Positions 23,607 through 32,464 of a stretch of DNA of 64,000 bases are shown here, piece after piece. The position numbers and the translations under genes were made by a program. How positions within the stretch are numbered: the first letter of the stretch is position 1; each line of letters begins with the position of its first letter. The notes beneath the pieces are model-generated. The model was given only the letters and a program-made list of their open reading frames with translations. It did not search any database and was not told where the DNA came from. The stretch lies in the NCBI GenBank assembly GCA_029210325.1, contig JARGPU010000004.1, positions 1 through 64,000 of the forward strand, in the 5' to 3' direction. Source of the DNA: Alcanivoracaceae bacterium (GTDB taxonomy: Bacteria; Pseudomonadota; Gammaproteobacteria; Pseudomonadales; Alcanivoracaceae).

Positions 23607-24332
23607 ATGGAATTTGTTGATGTACTGAAGAGTCGGCGCAGTATTCGCGCCTTTGCGGATACCCCGGTCAGTCGCGAGCAGGTTGAGCGCCTGCTTGGCA
23701 AGGCGCTGGAGTCGCCCAGCTGGTCTAATACCCAGCCTTACAAGGTGGCGCTGGCCATGGGGCCAGAGCTTGAACAGCTGCGTCAGGAGTTGTCCGGGCG
23801 TTTTGCCCGGGCCAGCGCCTTGCAGAAGGCCTCGTTACCGAAAAAGATTGCTGGCGTGCTACGTGGCGGAGTGATGCCGGACGGTGATTTCAAGCCCATT
23901 CTCAAGTACCCGAAGGACCTTCAGCCACGTCGGGTGGCCACCGGCATCGGCCTGTACCGCGTCCTCGGCATCGCCCGTGATGATCATGCCGCTCGGGATG
24001 CCCAGATGGCGCGTAACTTCAGCTTTTTCGATGCTCCTGCGGTGATGTTTGTGTTTGTCCATGAAGGGCTGGGAGTCTACAGCGCCCTGGATGCCGGCAT
24101 TTTTATCCAGTCGCTGATGCTGGCGGCAACCGATGAGGGGCTTGGGAGCTGTGCTCAGGGCGCTCTGGCGCTGTGGCGCTCGCCGGTCGAGGCTCGTTTT
24201 GCCATCGACAAGTCATACAAGTTGCTGTGTGGTCTGTCTCTGGGATATCCACTGGATGAGCCGGTGAATCAGTTCAAACCTGAGCGTCGGACGGTGGCAG
24301 AGATCCTGCTGCCGACTCGCGGCACAAGCTGA
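23607..24332 (+). CDS. nitroreductase family flavoprotein
   Basis: 241 aa. Opens with the nitroreductase signature RRSIRAFADTPVSREQVERLLGKALESPSWSNTQPY, in which R-x-S-x-R and S-x-x-N-x-Q-P bind FMN. The C-terminal half has VHEGLGVYSALDAGIFIQSLMLAATDEGLGSCAQGAL, the dimer-interface and FMN-phosphate region. It is expected to be a homodimeric NAD(P)H-dependent FMN reductase acting on nitro-compounds, quinones or an enone. The last 59 bases overlap the end of the convergent LysR gene. It has no operon partner. Confidence 0.88.
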   Translation: MEFVDVLKSRRSIRAFADTPVSREQVERLLGKALESPSWSNTQPYKVALAMGPELEQLRQELSGRFARASALQKASLPKKIAGVLRGGVMPDGDFKPILKYPKDLQPRRVATGIGLYRVLGIARDDHAARDAQMARNFSFFDAPAVMFVFVHEGLGVYSALDAGIFIQSLMLAATDEGLGSCAQGALALWRSPVEARFAIDKSYKLLCGLSLGYPLDEPVNQFKPERRTVAEILLPTRGTS

Positions 24333-25188
24333 CCCAACGCTCGATCCCTGCACTGACATACTTATGCCGGTGCAGGGCGAAGTAAAACTGACGTCGAAAA
24401 TCCCTTCCGGGTACCGGCAGTGGCACCAGGCTGCCGCGGCGAAAGGCCTCGGTCAGGGTGACTTTTGACAGGCAGCCGATGCCCAATCCAGCCTCCACCG
24501 CGCGCTTGATAGCCTCGGTATGCTGCAGTTCGAGCAGGATATTGAGCTGCGGCAGTAGTCCATGCAAAGCACGGTTGAAGGTCTGCCGGGTGCCAGAGCC
24601 CGGCTCACGAACAATCCAGGTGCCCTCAAGCAGATCGCGATCATCCAGAGCTGGACGTCCGGCAAGAGGATGATCCGGGGCGCAGAATACGACCAGTTCA
24701 TCATCCTGCCAGGGGGTTAGCAGAATATCGGGGTGGTGTAACTCTCCCTCTATAAGGCCGATATCGGCCTCGAAGTTTGCCACCTTTGCGGCGATTTCCT
24801 CGGTGTTGCCCACATCCAGAGAAACCCGCCCGGCACCCGGTTCGTTCATATATCGGGCCATGATGCCCACGGCCAGATAGTTACCAATGGTCAGGGTGGC
24901 ACCAACCTTGAGTCGGCCGGCCTCGCTATGCACATCCAGACTCTGTTGCAGGGCCATGGCTTCCGCCAGCAGCGCTTCCGCACGGGGCCGGATCAATTGA
25001 CCTGACTCATTCAGCTGCAGGCGCTTGCCCACCCGGTCGAACAGGCGAATACCGAACTGCTGCTCGAGCTCGCGTAACGCACTGCTGGCGGCGGACTGGG
25101 ACATGGCCAGAGACTCTGCCGCCCGGGTCAGGTGTTGTTGACGGGCGATAGCGAGGAACACTTCAAGCTGGCGCAGGGTATATTTCAT
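24274..25188 (-). CDS. finR: LysR-family regulator of the FinR type
   Basis: 304 aa. The N-terminal winged helix is MKYTLRQLEVFLAIARQQHLTRAAESLAMSQSAASSALRELEQQFG, followed by an effector domain with SLDVGNTEEIAAKVANFEADIGLIEGELHHPDI. In pseudomonads a LysR protein of this sort, FinR, sits divergent from fpr and activates it in response to oxidative or iron stress. The same divergent arrangement occurs here with the ferredoxin-NADP reductase gene 116 bases away, which supports the name by context and general similarity. The start at 25188 was chosen because the longer frame contains a non-conserved leader. Confidence 0.75.
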   Translation of the reverse strand: MKYTLRQLEVFLAIARQQHLTRAAESLAMSQSAASSALRELEQQFGIRLFDRVGKRLQLNESGQLIRPRAEALLAEAMALQQSLDVHSEAGRLKVGATLTIGNYLAVGIMARYMNEPGAGRVSLDVGNTEEIAAKVANFEADIGLIEGELHHPDILLTPWQDDELVVFCAPDHPLAGRPALDDRDLLEGTWIVREPGSGTRQTFNRALHGLLPQLNILLELQHTEAIKRAVEAGLGIGCLSKVTLTEAFRRGSLVPLPVPGRDFRRQFYFALHRHKYVSAGIERWVSLCRESAAGSLPPSDAQV

Positions 25189-25304
25189 AATCGTTCTATC
25201 TAGTCGATTGATTAATTCGAAATATCCCATTTTTAAGATGATTGGTATAGGGCTAATCTGCATTCACCAACGGTCAGCGCAACATCACCACGGAGTCCAG
25301 GCAG
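25189..25304. promoter_or_regulatory. divergent promoter region of finR-like and fprA
   Basis: 116-bp intergenic region between divergent genes, AT-rich in the middle (ATTAATTCGAAATATCCCAT). A LysR-type regulator would be expected to bind here, and the sequence contains T-N11-A arrangements, but no single site stands out. Assignment is from gene arrangement. Confidence 0.45.
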
Positions 25305-26078
25305 ATGAGTAACCTGAATGAAGAGCGCGTCACCCATGTGCATCACTGGAATGACACCCTGTTCAGCTTTCGCACCACCCGTGATCCCGGCTTTCGCTTC
25401 CGTAACGGCCATTTCACTATGATCGGTCTGCAGCTGGAGGGGCGGCCGCTGCTGCGTGCTTACTCGATCGCCAGCGCTAACTATGAAGAAGAAATGGAGT
25501 TTTTCTCGATCAAGGTAGCGGATGGTCCACTCACATCGAAGCTGCAGTCGCTGAAGGTGGGGGATAAGGTGCTAGTGGGCAAAAAACCTACCGGTACGCT
25601 GGTGGCAGACAATCTGTTGCCGGGAAAGCGATTATGGCTGCTTAGCACCGGCACTGGCCTGGCACCGTTTCTCAGCATTATCCGCGACCCGGAGGTGTAT
25701 GAGCAGTTTGATCAAGTGATCCTGACCCATGGAGTGCGGCAGGTCTCTGAACTGGCCTACCAGCAGGTGATTACTGATCAGCTGCCAGATAATGAGTTTT
25801 TCGGCGAGCAGGTGCGCAACCAGTTGCTGTACTACCCGACGGTTACCAGAGAAGCGTTTCGTAATCAGGGCCGCCTGACCGATCTGATCGAATCGGGCAA
25901 GATATTCACCGATCTGGGGCTGCCCAGCCCGAGCGTCGCGGATGATCGCTTTATGCTGTGTGGCAGCCCGGCAATGCTCAAGGATCTGACCGCTCTGCTT
26001 GATGGCATGGGCTTTCGGGAAACCCGTCAGGGACAGCTTGGCCACTATGTGATTGAGCGGGCTTTTGTGGAGAAGTAA
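25305..26078 (+). CDS. fprA: ferredoxin-NADP(+) reductase
   Basis: 257 aa, the typical bacterial short FNR (class I) length. The FAD-binding motif is RAYSIASANYEEEMEFFSIK (R-x-Y-S), the NADP-binding segment STGTGLAPFLSIIRD, and CGSPAML the C-terminal nucleotide motif. The sequence ends in FVEK, as in Pseudomonas/Azotobacter FprA. It moves electrons between NADPH and ferredoxin or flavodoxin, serving Fe-S biogenesis, oxidative-stress defence and redox enzymes such as desaturases. It is divergent from a FinR-like LysR gene. Confidence 0.93.
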   Translation: MSNLNEERVTHVHHWNDTLFSFRTTRDPGFRFRNGHFTMIGLQLEGRPLLRAYSIASANYEEEMEFFSIKVADGPLTSKLQSLKVGDKVLVGKKPTGTLVADNLLPGKRLWLLSTGTGLAPFLSIIRDPEVYEQFDQVILTHGVRQVSELAYQQVITDQLPDNEFFGEQVRNQLLYYPTVTREAFRNQGRLTDLIESGKIFTDLGLPSPSVADDRFMLCGSPAMLKDLTALLDGMGFRETRQGQLGHYVIERAFVEK

Positions 26079-26251
26079 CCTGTGACCCGCTTCGCCTTTC
26101 CGGTAAATGGCAAAATACAATTATTTATTCGCAGCGACAATTAAGTACTATTTCGTAGTCTTGTCTGCGCGAACGACACTATGAGCGATTTCTTGTTGCC
26201 CCGGCTTGCCAGCGGCTCCGCTATTTTTCATGCTGCCCTCCGTGGTCAGTA

Positions 26252-28054
26252 TTGAATGTGGAGCCTGCCGTGACAGGATCACCGGAAGACCGGCTGGGTA
26301 AGCTTTTTACTGGCCTGTACGGTTTGCCTCGGGAAGGTCAGAAGCTGCTGTCTGATGACCAGCTTCGCGCCGAGCTGGTCACGGTGGATCCACATGGCAC
26401 GGATCCGGTGATAGCCGTACAGCAGCGCTTTCCAGGGGTGTCCCTGTCTACCCGTCAGCTGGGTGTCGTGCGTCTGGCGCGGCAAGTACTGACCGATTAT
26501 TTTGCCCAACCTCTGTTTCATCCCGATCTGGCCCAGCAGTTGTTGGCAGCCAGCGGCGCACTGATTGCTGCGGCACTGCCTGTGGATAGCTGGCTGCTGC
26601 GGCGCTCCCATCCCCTGCATGACCTGATCAGACAAGTTGAACAAGTTGCCGCCGGCTGGTATCCGGGCTTGCCTCAGGCGGCGCAAACCGCCGCCGTGCT
26701 GACCCTTTGGTTGAGTCAGTACAGCGAGGATGGGGCGGAGCCAAGCCGCTGGCTGGAAGACATGGCCGCCCGCCAGCAAAAAATTGCCAGCCGGGTAGGG
26801 CAAAGTGAAGCTGGCGCCCTGCGACTGTCCTATGCACGCCAGACCTCGGCCCGTCTGCTCAACCGTCAGTTGGCGGGGAGGCCGCTGCCCGACTTTATTG
26901 CAGAGGATATAGCTTCGCATTGGAGCGGCGCATTCCAGTGGGCCCTGCTGCACCATGGTGAGGACTCGCCTTTATGGCAGAAGCTGGTACGTAGCTTTGG
27001 TCTGCTGGTATGGAGCTTGCAGCGCGAGGCAGGCGAGCAGGCGCAACAGGAAAAGCTGACCCGGGTGATCAGCCAGATGCGCGAGGAATTGATGCCGCTG
27101 ATTGAGCAGGTTATCGCTGATGAGCAGGTGCGCGAGCAGTTAACCGAAAAGCTGGAAGTGGCCTTCCTGTGTCAGTTGCACAATCGCCCCATGGACTATC
27201 AAGAGGTGCCCGCAGTCGCTGGAGGCAATGCACTGGATGATGCCGGAGCGAGCGTCAGTCAGGATCTGCTTGGCGAAGTGGCGGCTGTGAATATCGGAGA
27301 CTGGTTTGTAGAGCCAGCCAGTGGGCGGCGATTGCAGTTGCTGCTTAAGCTGGACGAGTACCAGCAGCTGCTGTTCGTCAACCAGCTTGGCATGAAGCAG
27401 GTCAGTGCCTCCTTTGAAGAGTTCGCCTGGCAGTTTTCTTCGGCACAGATTTCCTCCGTGGTCGCGGCGGTGCCCCTGCTTGATTGGTCCGCAGAACGCC
27501 TTAACGCGCTGGCAGCGCAGTACCGCGAGCGGCAACAAGCTCGGGAGGCAGAACATCAGGCGCAGGTGGCGGAGCAGCTGCGTATTGACGAACAGCGGGA
27601 TCAGGCGCGGCGCAAGGCCATTAAGGAGGCGCGCCAGCTGGCCGCAGATCAGCAGCGTCGTGAGGCGGAGGAAGCGGCTCTGCGGCAAAGTGAGGCCCAG
27701 TTGGAGCAAGCCAGACGTGACTCCGTCGCTGCTGAGCACGGAGCATCCGAGGCACTGCGTCGTCAGCGCGCCAGATTGCTGGTTAGCGGCCTGACCATGG
27801 GCGTCTGGCTGTCATTCCATGACGACGATGGCGTGCAGACCAGGCGTAAATTGGCTGTGGTATTACCGTCCAGCGGCAAGTACATTTTTGTTGATCGCAT
27901 TGGCACGGAAAAGTATGAGATAACCCGCGATGCCCTGATCGGGGGTATTGCCGGTGGCGCGATTGAGGTGGTGCGTAAGGATTCGCGTTTTGATGACGCG
28001 TTAAACCGCGTCGTAGATGGTATCCGTCAGGATCGAGGATGGGGCAATGGATGA
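26252..28054 (+). CDS. DUF1631 family protein
   Basis: 600 aa cytosolic protein without known function. Residues ~1-400 are helical; a long charged coiled coil (RERQQAREAEHQAQVAEQLRIDEQRDQ..., residues ~425-510) links two similar small domains: GDWFVEPASGRRLQLLLKLDEYQQLLFVNQLGMK and GVWLSFHDDDGVQTRRKLAVVLPSSGKYIFVDRIGTEK. This two-copy module (V-x-W-x-x-x... K-L-x-W/V... F-V-x-R-x-G) is characteristic of DUF1631. The reading frame opens with TTG, and a GTG two codons later is another possible start. It overlaps the PilZ gene by eight bases, which ties it functionally to c-di-GMP. Confidence 0.78.
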   Translation: MNVEPAVTGSPEDRLGKLFTGLYGLPREGQKLLSDDQLRAELVTVDPHGTDPVIAVQQRFPGVSLSTRQLGVVRLARQVLTDYFAQPLFHPDLAQQLLAASGALIAAALPVDSWLLRRSHPLHDLIRQVEQVAAGWYPGLPQAAQTAAVLTLWLSQYSEDGAEPSRWLEDMAARQQKIASRVGQSEAGALRLSYARQTSARLLNRQLAGRPLPDFIAEDIASHWSGAFQWALLHHGEDSPLWQKLVRSFGLLVWSLQREAGEQAQQEKLTRVISQMREELMPLIEQVIADEQVREQLTEKLEVAFLCQLHNRPMDYQEVPAVAGGNALDDAGASVSQDLLGEVAAVNIGDWFVEPASGRRLQLLLKLDEYQQLLFVNQLGMKQVSASFEEFAWQFSSAQISSVVAAVPLLDWSAERLNALAAQYRERQQAREAEHQAQVAEQLRIDEQRDQARRKAIKEARQLAADQQRREAEEAALRQSEAQLEQARRDSVAAEHGASEALRRQRARLLVSGLTMGVWLSFHDDDGVQTRRKLAVVLPSSGKYIFVDRIGTEKYEITRDALIGGIAGGAIEVVRKDSRFDDALNRVVDGIRQDRGWGNG

Positions 28055-28403
28055 CGAGCAGAACTACCGCGGCGAGATGCGGCTTGAAGCCCGCATTCCG
28101 GTTTTCGTCGAGTTGCCTGAGCAGGACGAAGACGAACAGGGTAGTGGTGAAGCTCTTCTGTTATGTCGGTTGGTGGATTTTTCCGCCAACGGCGCCCGTA
28201 TTCTGATGGATCGGCCGTTACCAGTCGGTGCTATTTTGCGAATTTCCGCCCAGCTGCCTGAGCAACTCAGGCCCCTCACAGTGGTGGGTGAAGTGCGCTG
28301 GGTTAGCTGTAACGAAGGCAGCTGTCTGGTCGGCTTCAGCCTGTATGAGGCAGATCAGACCGATATTCTGCAATGGAAGTCCTTGCTGGCTCGGCGCCTG
28401 TGA
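28047..28403 (+). CDS. PilZ-domain c-di-GMP receptor
   Basis: 118 aa, a single PilZ domain. Both binding motifs are intact: R8-x-x-x-R12 (RGEMR) and Asp44-x-Ser-x-x-Gly49 (DFSANG). The remaining beta-barrel strands RILMDRPLPVGAILRIS and VVGEVRWVSCN follow the expected order. It would bind dimeric c-di-GMP and act on a partner, for which the overlapping DUF1631 protein is the obvious candidate. The start at 28047 has GGGG upstream and overlaps the previous gene by eight bases. Confidence 0.88.
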   Translation: MDDEQNYRGEMRLEARIPVFVELPEQDEDEQGSGEALLLCRLVDFSANGARILMDRPLPVGAILRISAQLPEQLRPLTVVGEVRWVSCNEGSCLVGFSLYEADQTDILQWKSLLARRL

Positions 28404-28513
28404 GGCACCGCAACATATTCCCTTCCGGCATATAGATACAATTTCTTGGTCTTTTTCAGTCTTTGCAGGGATTCGTATCATGGCTCCCCTGATAGAGCAT
28501 CACCGGAGTCATC

Positions 28514-29224
28514 ATGAACAGCCCGCAACTGATCGCCCGAGTGCCCGGCAATAGTGCCGGACTCACCGCTGAGGCCATTGCCGAGCTGAATCGGGCCTAC
28601 CGACCGCTGGGCTTTGCGGAGCGTATCCAACGTCTGTACCAGGACTTTCCTGCTAACGGTATTCTGGTGACCTCGTCGTTTGCGGCCACCTCTGCCTATT
28701 TTCTCCACATTATCAACAGCATTCGGCCAGATCAGGTTATTCACTTTATCGACACCGGGTTCCACTTTCAGGAAACCCTGAATTACCGGGACTACCTTGC
28801 CAACCTGTTCGGACTGAGCGTAGTCGACGTGCGGCCGGACCACCACCATCACCAGTACGCCATCAGCGAGCGACTGTGGGAAACGGATCCTGACCTGTGC
28901 TGCTCGGTTAATAAGGTAGAGCCGCTGGAGGCGGTGAAACTTGATTTCCATATATGGGTGTCCAGCCTGATGGGTTGGCAGACCGATCACCGTGCTGGTC
29001 TTGAGGTATTCGAAGAGCGTCGCGGCATCATCAAGTTCAACCCGATGATCGATGTTACTCGTGAGCAGCGCGACGCCTATATTGCCGAGCATAACCTGCC
29101 GTTTCACCCGCTGGTGGCGGAGGGGTACTCGTCAATTGGTTGCAGCCACTGCACCGTGAAGGGCGATGGCCGTAGTGGTCGTTGGCAGGGCAAACCAAAA
29201 ACCGAGTGCGGTCTGCACCTTTAA
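28514..29224 (+). CDS. cysH: assimilatory (phospho)adenylylsulfate reductase
   Basis: 236 aa CysH that reduces APS or PAPS to sulfite using thioredoxin. The nucleotide loop is SSFAATSAYFLH. The catalytic Cys232 lies in the C-terminal ECGLHL. Cys129-Cys130 (LCCSVNKVEPL) and Cys210-x-x-Cys213 (CSHC) give the four ligands of a [4Fe-4S] cluster, as in APS reductases and unlike E. coli CysH. This argues for APS, or dual use, as the substrate. The usual Arg of C-C-x-x-R-K is Asn here. It stands alone, 110 bases after the PilZ gene, with CGGAG ahead of the ATG. Confidence 0.88.
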   Translation: MNSPQLIARVPGNSAGLTAEAIAELNRAYRPLGFAERIQRLYQDFPANGILVTSSFAATSAYFLHIINSIRPDQVIHFIDTGFHFQETLNYRDYLANLFGLSVVDVRPDHHHHQYAISERLWETDPDLCCSVNKVEPLEAVKLDFHIWVSSLMGWQTDHRAGLEVFEERRGIIKFNPMIDVTREQRDAYIAEHNLPFHPLVAEGYSSIGCSHCTVKGDGRSGRWQGKPKTECGLHL

Positions 29225-29242
29225 CAGATTCGCCAGGCTTAT

Positions 29243-31159
29243 TTAGCTGGGCATGCAGGTGACACGATTACGGCCGTCGTTTTTCGATTGATAAAGGCCT
29301 TCGTCGGCGCGCTGCAACAGGGCGGCGCCATGATCTGGTGAGGTTGGCACTGCACAGGTGACGCCTGCACTTATGGTCACCGTGATGTTGTCCCTGCCTA
29401 CCCGGAAAGGTGTTTCGGCAATGCGGCGCCTGATCCTTTCCGCCACCGCCCGTGCGCCTTCCATCTCTGTCTCCGGCAGGACAATGCAGAACTCTTCGCC
29501 GCCATAACGAGCTACGATATCCGAGTCCCGCGCCACGCAGTGGCGCAGCTGCTCCGCCACCATGCGCAAACAGTCATCACCAATATGGTGACCAAAGCGG
29601 TCGTTAAACTGCTTAAAGTGATCTATGTCCAGCAGGATTAGTGATAACGGATGCTGATATCGAAAACAGCGGGTGACCTCACGGTCTAAATAGTTGTCCA
29701 GGTAGCGTCGGTTGCGCAGTCCAGTCAGTCCATCAGAGTCGCTCAGTTCTTGTAGAACTGCATTCGCCTTGGCCAGTTCCTCCGTTCTTCTGGCGACCTT
29801 GCTTTCCAGCTGCAGATTGGCTTGCTGTTGGGCATTCAGAGCTTGTTCTTTTGCTTGCCGGGCCTGCCGTTCGTTCTTCAATGCCTCCATCTGTGCATCA
29901 TAACGACGTCGGCGTTCTTGATTGATCCGTTCTGCCAATGCGAAGGACAGCAGCACTACCAGCATGATAGAGCCTATCTGTACGGCATTGTCGGTAAAGG
30001 TATTCTGTGGCAGAAATGCCAGTTTGCTTGCCGCCAGAGTAAGACCACCGAGAAATAGGGAGCTCCATGCCAGCACATAGAATACGGCTGGCCGCTCGCC
30101 GCGCACAGCGCCATAAATGCCGATAATCAGAGCCGCGGAGCAAGCAAGCGTCGCGCCGCTAATGACGCTGATTAGCATCACGTTATAGGGGGCAAAAAAT
30201 ACCGTGCCCATCATCAAGACGCCAATTATTACCACGGCGCGAAAGCCGGTTTTAATAAAGGTTGCTAATGAGTCGCGCTTTAGTTCCAAAAAATCGTAGG
30301 TGAAGAATAAAGCGAAAAGCATAGCGCTAGTGAGAAAGAATCCGATGCTTTTGCCATTCCAGATAATTGCCTCCGGCCATAAATACTGGAACGAGTAGCC
30401 GGTTAGGGAAGAGACGAACATGGGTATGGAAAGAACAAAGCCAACATAGTAGAGGTAGCTGCGGTCGCCGATTCCTATAAACATAAAAAGGTTATAGATC
30501 AGCATGACCAGCATGGCGCCAAAATAGATACCTGCTACCAGTTGCCGGACCTGATCATGACTTGCGAAATCGCCTTCTTCCCACAGCGAGACAGGAAGCT
30601 GGACCACTCCATCGGTGTGAACATTAATCAATAAGGTTCGGGTTTCGCCTACTGGAAAGTCGACTGGTGCCACGAAGAAGTGATGATGAATCGGCCGGTC
30701 GTAGAATGGCCGCTGGTCTCCGAGCAAGTGCTGAGTAACTATTTTTTCGCCATCGGAAAGGTAGATACCAATGTGGTCCAGGGACGCGTAGGCGACCTCC
30801 AGCAAGTACTCCTCTGTACTATGACCGTCGTTACGGATATCAATGCGAAACCACCAGCTGCTGGCATCAATGCCATAGTTCACCGCGCTACCTGTTGCGG
30901 CTTGCCAGTCGGTCTTCTGGCTCAGTACTGCGTCGGCATTGAGCTTGCCTGACGGGTCGCGCAGGTGCAGCAGCTTGCCGCTCAGTGGAAGTTCCCCAGC
31001 CCTGCCATCAAGCGTTAATGGCTCGGCACTGGACACAATCGGCAGCAGCCCCAAGGCGACCACTAGCAGGGTCAGAAAGATCCAGCGCCAATAGCGCTCG
31101 GGGGCCGGCGGATCGACGATTCGCTGATGCTGGGTGTGGCAGACAGGCAGTCCTTGCAT
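29243..31159 (-). CDS. 7TM-DISM diguanylate cyclase
   Basis: 638 aa. A signal/anchor helix (FLTLLVVALGLLPIVS), a periplasmic 7TMR-DISMED2-like beta domain (residues ~50-200, with WWFRIDIRN and VAYASLDHIGIYLSDG), then seven transmembrane helices (~205-400), a coiled coil (NQERRRRYDAQMEALKNERQ...) and a GGDEF domain. The active site reads GGEEF (553-557), a functional variant, and the I-site Arg544-x-x-Asp547 is present. It is therefore an active, product-inhibited cyclase sensing an external ligand, often a carbohydrate-like molecule in this architecture. Two further GGDEF proteins and a PilZ lie in the same window. Confidence 0.92.
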   Translation of the reverse strand: MQGLPVCHTQHQRIVDPPAPERYWRWIFLTLLVVALGLLPIVSSAEPLTLDGRAGELPLSGKLLHLRDPSGKLNADAVLSQKTDWQAATGSAVNYGIDASSWWFRIDIRNDGHSTEEYLLEVAYASLDHIGIYLSDGEKIVTQHLLGDQRPFYDRPIHHHFFVAPVDFPVGETRTLLINVHTDGVVQLPVSLWEEGDFASHDQVRQLVAGIYFGAMLVMLIYNLFMFIGIGDRSYLYYVGFVLSIPMFVSSLTGYSFQYLWPEAIIWNGKSIGFFLTSAMLFALFFTYDFLELKRDSLATFIKTGFRAVVIIGVLMMGTVFFAPYNVMLISVISGATLACSAALIIGIYGAVRGERPAVFYVLAWSSLFLGGLTLAASKLAFLPQNTFTDNAVQIGSIMLVVLLSFALAERINQERRRRYDAQMEALKNERQARQAKEQALNAQQQANLQLESKVARRTEELAKANAVLQELSDSDGLTGLRNRRYLDNYLDREVTRCFRYQHPLSLILLDIDHFKQFNDRFGHHIGDDCLRMVAEQLRHCVARDSDIVARYGGEEFCIVLPETEMEGARAVAERIRRRIAETPFRVGRDNITVTISAGVTCAVPTSPDHGAALLQRADEGLYQSKNDGRNRVTCMPS

Positions 31160-31273
31160 GGCAATGTCCTTCTGGTCTGATACTTTTGCTTCGGGGCCCT
31201 GCTAGTGGTTGTGCGCTGGAATTAAAAAATAATGCAAAAGCATTAGTAGTGATGGTTAAATAGTATTAGTTTG

Positions 31274-31289
31274 TGTGATCCATGTCACA
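31274..31289. promoter_or_regulatory. CRP/Vfr-like binding site
   Basis: TGTGA-TCCATG-TCACA matches the CRP/Vfr consensus TGTGA-N6-TCACA without a mismatch; the dyad extends one more base each side. It lies about 115 bases upstream of the diguanylate cyclase start and about 140 bases upstream of the acyltransferase start, inside the 271-bp divergent region. The rest of that region is AT-rich and holds no gene; a short hairpin TAATGC-AAAA-GCATTA sits at 31230-31245. Confidence 0.6.
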
Positions 31290-31430
31290 CACTGAATGTG
31301 TCATTGATCCGGCCCTATAGACCGTTTATCTGCCAACGAGACCATTGCTTAGCGGGTCATTTTGTCCGTTGGGCCAATGGCGCCGATGCCTTGTCCGGCT
31401 AGTCTTGCCTCTTCCTGAAGTGGAGTTCTC

Positions 31431-32048
31431 ATGTCTCTCGCCAGTTCCCAGTTACCCCGCCGGGGCAATGCTGTAAGTCGCCTGCTTGGCCGTATGGTTT
31501 TGGCTATGTTTGGTTGGCGGGTGGCCAATTTGCCACCGGATGTGCCGAAAGCGGTCATTATTGGCGGCCCCCACACCTCTAACTGGGATGGTATTTTTAC
31601 CCTTGCCGCCATGGTATCGCTGAATTTGGACGCTCGGGTCATGATCAAAGACAGTGCCTTTGTCGGCCCCATGGGATGGCTATTGCGTGCTATGGGGGCC
31701 ATGCCCATCGATCGCAACAGCCCGAAGGATCTGGTCCAGCAGAGTATTGATAAATTTCGCACCAACGAGCAGATGGTGATCATTGTCGCCCCGGAGGGCA
31801 CCCGTGATGGGGCCAGCCAGTGGAAGAGCGGGTTCTGGCGTATTGCCAAGGGGGCCGGGGTACCGGTGATCATTGCCACGGCGGACTACCGGAAAAAGGA
31901 AATCGCTTTTCCAGGAATGGTGATGCCGGGGGAAGATATGGCCATAGATATGCTGAAAATTGTTGAGCACTATCGCGGAGTTGAACCGCGGCATCCACAT
32001 CGGCTGTCGGCTCCTCTGGCGGCGATGCGAGGTGAGGAGAAAAAGTGA
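31431..32048 (+). CDS. PlsC-type 1-acylglycerol-phosphate acyltransferase family protein
   Basis: 205 aa, short for the family. The catalytic motif H-x(4)-D is in GGPHTSNWDG, and the substrate motif APEGTRDG near residue 125 is intact; GAMPIDRNSP completes the glycerol-phosphate site. No N-terminal membrane anchor except a weak hydrophobic stretch near residue 20. It may transfer an acyl group to a lysophosphatidate-like or other acceptor. It is followed by a thioesterase gene with a one-base overlap (TGATG), so the pair probably handles acyl-CoA or acyl-ACP together. Confidence 0.86.
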   Translation: MSLASSQLPRRGNAVSRLLGRMVLAMFGWRVANLPPDVPKAVIIGGPHTSNWDGIFTLAAMVSLNLDARVMIKDSAFVGPMGWLLRAMGAMPIDRNSPKDLVQQSIDKFRTNEQMVIIVAPEGTRDGASQWKSGFWRIAKGAGVPVIIATADYRKKEIAFPGMVMPGEDMAIDMLKIVEHYRGVEPRHPHRLSAPLAAMRGEEKK

Positions 32049-32458
32049 TGTTTGAACTGCGTGTACGGCCACGGTTTTATGAAACGGATGCATTTGGGCA
32101 TATCAACAACACTACCGTGTCGGGCTGGTTTGAAACTGCCCGTGAGCCGTTGTTCGAAATATTTGCGCCTACTCTGAATCCCACAGCCCTGAACCTGATT
32201 CTGGCACGCACGGAAATCGACTTTATTGCGCAGCTGCACTATGGTGCCGACGTTGTAATCCGCACGGCCATAGAAAAGATAGGTAACAGCTCTTTCGTTG
32301 TTGTCCATGAGGCTTTTCAGAAGGACGTCCTGGCCGCTCGTGGTAAGGCAGTTCAGGTTTGTTTTGATCATCAGACGCAGAGATCCATGCCGCTGTCGGA
32401 TAGCTATAGACAGCAGTTGGAGGCACATCTTATTCAGCAAGACAACACCGCGAGGTAG
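32048..32458 (+). CDS. hot-dog acyl-CoA thioesterase
   Basis: 136 aa 4HBT-fold enzyme. The signature RPRFYETDAFGHINNTTVSGWFETAREPLFE includes the Asp of the Y-x-D-x-x-x-H-x-N active-site loop. This pattern fits YbgC/FadM-like acyl-CoA thioesterases. It is coupled to the preceding acyltransferase gene by a TGATG overlap with GAGGTGAGGAG as the Shine-Dalgarno, and is followed six bases later by a hypothetical gene, so all three form an operon. Confidence 0.87.
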   Translation: MFELRVRPRFYETDAFGHINNTTVSGWFETAREPLFEIFAPTLNPTALNLILARTEIDFIAQLHYGADVVIRTAIEKIGNSSFVVVHEAFQKDVLAARGKAVQVCFDHQTQRSMPLSDSYRQQLEAHLIQQDNTAR

Positions 32459-32464
32459 AACATC

